Positions 45,365-64,000 of a stretch of DNA of 64,000 bases are shown here, piece by piece. Where the stretch lies: positions 252,501 through 316,500 of the forward strand of contig JAXRKP010000280.1 of NCBI GenBank assembly GCA_037039925.1. The letters are read 5' to 3'. Source of the DNA: Doris montereyensis (lineage: Eukaryota > Mollusca > Gastropoda > Nudibranchia > Dorididae). Both the position numbers and the translations under genes were made by a program. The first letter of the stretch is position 1, and each line of letters starts with the position of its first letter. Under the pieces are notes generated by a model. The model was given only the letters and a program-made list of their open reading frames with translations, was not told the origin of the DNA and ran no database searches.

Positions 45365-45665
45365 TGGCAATGTGATTGAATACAGCCTGTAAGTGTAGAA
45401 TAGTTCAAAATAAGATGACAAAAACATAAAATAGAGAAGTAACAAAAAAATTGAATACAGCCTGTAAATGTAGAATAAGTTAAAATAAGATGACAAAAAC
45501 ATAAAATAGAGAAGTAAAAAATTGAATACAGCCTGTAAATGTAGAATAAGTCAAAATAAGATGACAAAAACATAAAATAGAGAAGTAAAAAAATTGAATA
45601 CAGCCTGTAAATGTAGAATAAGTCAAAATAAGATCACAAAAACATAAAATAGAGAAGGGAAAAAA
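45365..45665. repeat. About 65-bp minisatellite, 4.5 units
   Basis: AATACAGCCTGTAAATGTAG then AATAAGTCAAAATAAGATGACAAAAAC; nearly identical units. Confidence 0.95.
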
Positions 45666-46094
45666 AAAGAAGAAAAAAGAAATGTTGGAGCTGCTTTCAT
45701 CTATAAAAATCTCATGGCTGTCTGGGCTTTAATTACTTTTGAGCTTTGACATGGAGATTTTAAAAACTTGTTGAGTAGAAATTGCAACCAGCGACCATCA
45801 ATACATAATTGAATGAAATGCAATTTGGGTTTTTTAAATTAATTTACAATGATATTTGACTATTTCAGAAAGCAATCCAAGCAATGCCATGTTAACCACA
45901 AAAATACCATCCAAGTGATGAATGTAAGACGTATTTGTTCTTAGGCTATGATGCAGGCTAATCTATTTCATTACTGAAACAATAAATTTGAAAGATAACG
46001 AAAGCCAATTGAATCAGATTTCAAGGTATATGTAGATTTCTGATTTGTTGCCATGTTAGTGTTGCTTTTTTAAGCTAAAATAATCAAATTTCAG

Positions 46095-47490
46095 AGGGAG
46101 GTCAGTAACAACACTACCAACAGTGATCAACAAAGGGAGGCCAGTAATAACACTACCAACAGTAGTTAACAAAGGGAGGCCAGTAACAACACTACCAACA
46201 GTGGTTAACAAAAGGAGGCCAGTAACAACACTACCAACAGTGGTTAACAAAGGGAGGCCAGTAACAACACTACCAACAGTGGTTAACAAAGGGAGGCCAG
46301 TAACAACACTACCAACAGTGGTTAACAAAGGGGGTCTAGTAACAAAACTACCAACAGTGCTTAACAAAAGGATGCCAGTAACAACACTACCAATAGTGGT
46401 TAACAAAGGAAGCCGGTAACAACACTACCAACAGTGATTAACAAAGGAGGCCAGGAACAACACTGCCAACAGTGGTTAACAAAGGGAGGCCAGTAACAAC
46501 ACTACCAACAGTGATTAACAAAGGCAGGCAAGTAACAACACTACCAACAGTGATTAACAAAGGGAGGCCAGTAACAACACTACCAACAGTGATTAACAAA
46601 GCAGGGCCAGTAACAACACTACCAACAGTGATTAACAAAGGCAGGCCAGTAACAACACTACCAACAGTGATTAACAAAGGCAGGCCAGTAACAACACTAC
46701 CAACAGTGATTAACAAAGCAGGGCCAGTAACAACACTACCAACAGTGATTAACAAAGTAACAACACTACCAACAGTGATTAACAAAGACAGGCCAGTAAC
46801 AACACTACCAACAGTGATTAACAAAGGGAGGCCAGTAACAACACTACCAACAGTGATTAACAAAGCAGGGCCAGTAACAACACTACCAACAGTGATTAAC
46901 AAAGGCAGGCCAGTAATAACACTACCAACAGTGATTAACAAAGGCAGGCCAGTAACAACACTACCAACAGTGATTAACAAAGGCAGGCCAGTAATAACAC
47001 TACCAACAGTGATTAACAAAGGCAGGCCAGTAATAACACTACCAACAGTGATTAACAAAGGGAGGCCAGTAACAACACTACCAACAGCGGTTAACAAACG
47101 CAGGCCAGTAACAACACTACCAACAGTGGTTAACAAAAGCAGGCCAGTAACAACACTACCAACAGTGATTAACAAAGGGAGGCCAGTAACAACACTACCA
47201 ACAGTGATTAACAAAGGGAGGCCAGTAACAACACTACCAACAGTGGTTAACAAAGGGAGGCCAGTAACAACACTACCAACAGTGATTAACAAAGGCAGGC
47301 CAGTAACAACACTACCAACAGTGGTTAACAAAGGGAGGCCAGTAACAATACTACCAACAGTGATTAACAAAGGAGGCCAGTAACAACACTACCAACAGCA
47401 GTTAACAAAGGGAGGCCGGTAACAACACTACCAACAGTGATTAACAAAGGGAGGCCAGTAACAACACTATCAACAGTGATTAACACAGAA
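46095..47490. repeat. 39-bp minisatellite, about 36 units
   Basis: AACAAAGGGAGGCCAGTAAC then AACACTACCAACAGTGATT. Because 39 is a multiple of three, up to 310 codons stay open on both strands (VINKGRPVTTLPT; GSVVTGLPLLITV); no start context, introns or homology support a gene. Confidence 0.97.
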
Positions 47491-47534
47491 CTTATTCGAT
47501 TTCACCCTGACCTATCGCTGAAAACAATAGTGGA

Positions 47535-47655
47535 TCTAGACCATCTTAGATCACTTGCACAAGATCGGAACCACTGGAATTTCTGACTAAATAGATCGCA
47601 GAAGCTGCTGAGATATCTTGCTCTGAAGATCAAGATGCGAAAAGCGCCTAAATCA
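47535..47655 (+). mobile_element. LINE tail scrap next to the 39-bp array
   Basis: LDHLRSLAQDRNHWNF followed in another frame by IAEAAEISCSEDQDA resembles the end of a LINE protein (LAxDRxxWRxL..IxEAA). Decayed. Confidence 0.5.
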
Positions 47656-48369
47656 GTTAAGTCAAATAAAATTTCACCTCTTTAGTAATTCACCTAATCG
47701 ATTTATTCTGTCCTGTGTTGCCTCTGTAAGTCTTCAAACTTAAAAACCAAGTAAGTATAATTCAATCAATTCAATGTTGTAATACAAAGTAAAATAAAAA
47801 CACATGTCAATTGATGCATCAATTCGCACAAAAACAAACAGAAAAAAGATCAATCGCATACGAAAATCAAATCTCAACAAGTAACATTAACAAATAATTC
47901 AAATATCATCTCAATCTGACGCCGCGCACTGTTTGCACTCAAATGAGAACAATTCTGCCCAGCAAAAAGAGAATCACAGAAAGAAAGGGTTTGTAAGGGC
48001 CCCACTGCTAACATGGCCTTTCACAAACAGGTCCAAAGAGAAAGCAAATACAAAGCACTTTTCCTAAGGAAGCAACCCCAACACCATTACTGCCTGCACC
48101 AAATGCACAACGATAACTCCCAATAAAACACTAAATATGGCGTAAGGAGCATTTGCAATGTAATGAAATATCTCCACTAGGGGAGCGGTAACACAACGAA
48201 TGACAGCAAACAAAACAAAGACTAGCAGTGGGCCATCACTAAGTAGATGGATGGAGTATTATGCTAGAGTAGTACTAGCAGTAAAATAATGTTTTTCTCC
48301 AATACATCAAATATAATGTAAAACAGCAGGTTGTCTAAATAGGAACAGTGAAACCCATCCAACTAGAAC
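47656..48369. other. Copine 3' UTR and downstream, unassigned
   Basis: No repeat recognised; includes the candidate poly(A) signal. Confidence 0.4.
47702..47707 (-). promoter_or_regulatory. Candidate copine poly(A) signal
   Basis: TTTATT on the + strand is AATAAA on the copine strand, about 660 bp after the stop codon. It is the best candidate before the 39-bp array, but no transcript evidence exists here. Confidence 0.3.
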
Positions 48370-63697
<15,328 letters not shown>

Positions 63698-64000
63698 CTG
63701 GAAACACAACAAGTAACAGGCACTTCTTTACTATCACAAAACATTATCATGAATATATTCACGACAATAGGAGCAACTGTGGAGTGCATGATAAACGTCA
63801 AAAGGTTGCAACTTTATTGATTCTCCTCTTTAGTGGAGTTATCACTTCTTGACATTAGTCATGATTTCATTTGAATACCCATATCAAAAGGGGCTGATTA
63901 TCTCTAGCTTTGTGCAGGATGATTAGAAGTTAGTTCAGACAATTAAGTTGAAAAAGACATTAAATCTCTTGGTTTATCTCCTATTATGGGAAAATGTTTT

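Noticed and set aside
46438..47383. Open frames of about 300 codons on both strands, INKGRPVTTLPTV and GLPLLITVGSVVT repeats
   Set aside because: A 39-bp period keeps any stop-free unit open on both strands; nothing else supports a protein.

Overview
The window is animal nuclear DNA. It holds two multi-exon genes with GT-AG introns, AT-rich and repeat-rich introns, several tRNA-derived SINE families, LINE copies and many minisatellites. No prokaryotic operon, CRISPR array or phage signal is present. The repeat style and protein divergence suggest an invertebrate, perhaps a lophotrochozoan such as a mollusc; this assignment is an inference and is not settled by the sequence.

Gene 1 (+ strand, about 7.7-40.1 kb) is nibrin (NBN/NBS1), the regulatory subunit of the MRE11-RAD50-NBN DNA-break complex. 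I could place 14 coding exons by splice sites, codon phase and peptide similarity: FHA domain (exons 1-3), BRCT tandem (exons 4-8), an acidic Ser/Asp-rich middle (exons 9-10), the MRE11-binding NFKKFKK motif (exon 11), a conserved GELPKIIGG block (exon 12) and a short acidic C-terminus (exons 13-14). Gene 2 (- strand, about 48.4-63.7 kb, continuing beyond the right edge) is a copine: C2B and the von Willebrand A-like copine domain in 12 exons. Its first C2 domain lies outside the window. The two genes are tail to tail.

Layout: 1-7.7 kb is gene-poor (CR1/L2-like LINE ends, microsatellites, a 47-bp minisatellite, a decayed MADF-domain fragment). 7.7-40 kb is nibrin; its introns carry four large copies of one APE-type LINE family, a 400-bp inverted-repeat element nested in one of them, SINEs, minisatellites and a roughly 5 kb array made almost only of G and T in the last intron. 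40-48.4 kb is intergenic and filled by minisatellites, mainly a 39-bp array. 48.4-64 kb is copine, whose introns are crowded with SINEs, a recurrent 140-bp element and 25-bp and 39-bp arrays.

The coding exons of both genes are interrupted by single-base frameshifts, nearly all in or beside short homopolymers, while splice sites, phases and domain residues are kept. I read this as sequence or assembly error rather than pseudogenisation. With these shifts allowed, nibrin would be about 826 residues. The most interesting non-genic signals are the giant G/T array beginning next to a splice donor, short LINE 3' ends planted beside splice donors in both genes (one with a duplicated donor), and two inverted-repeat element families.
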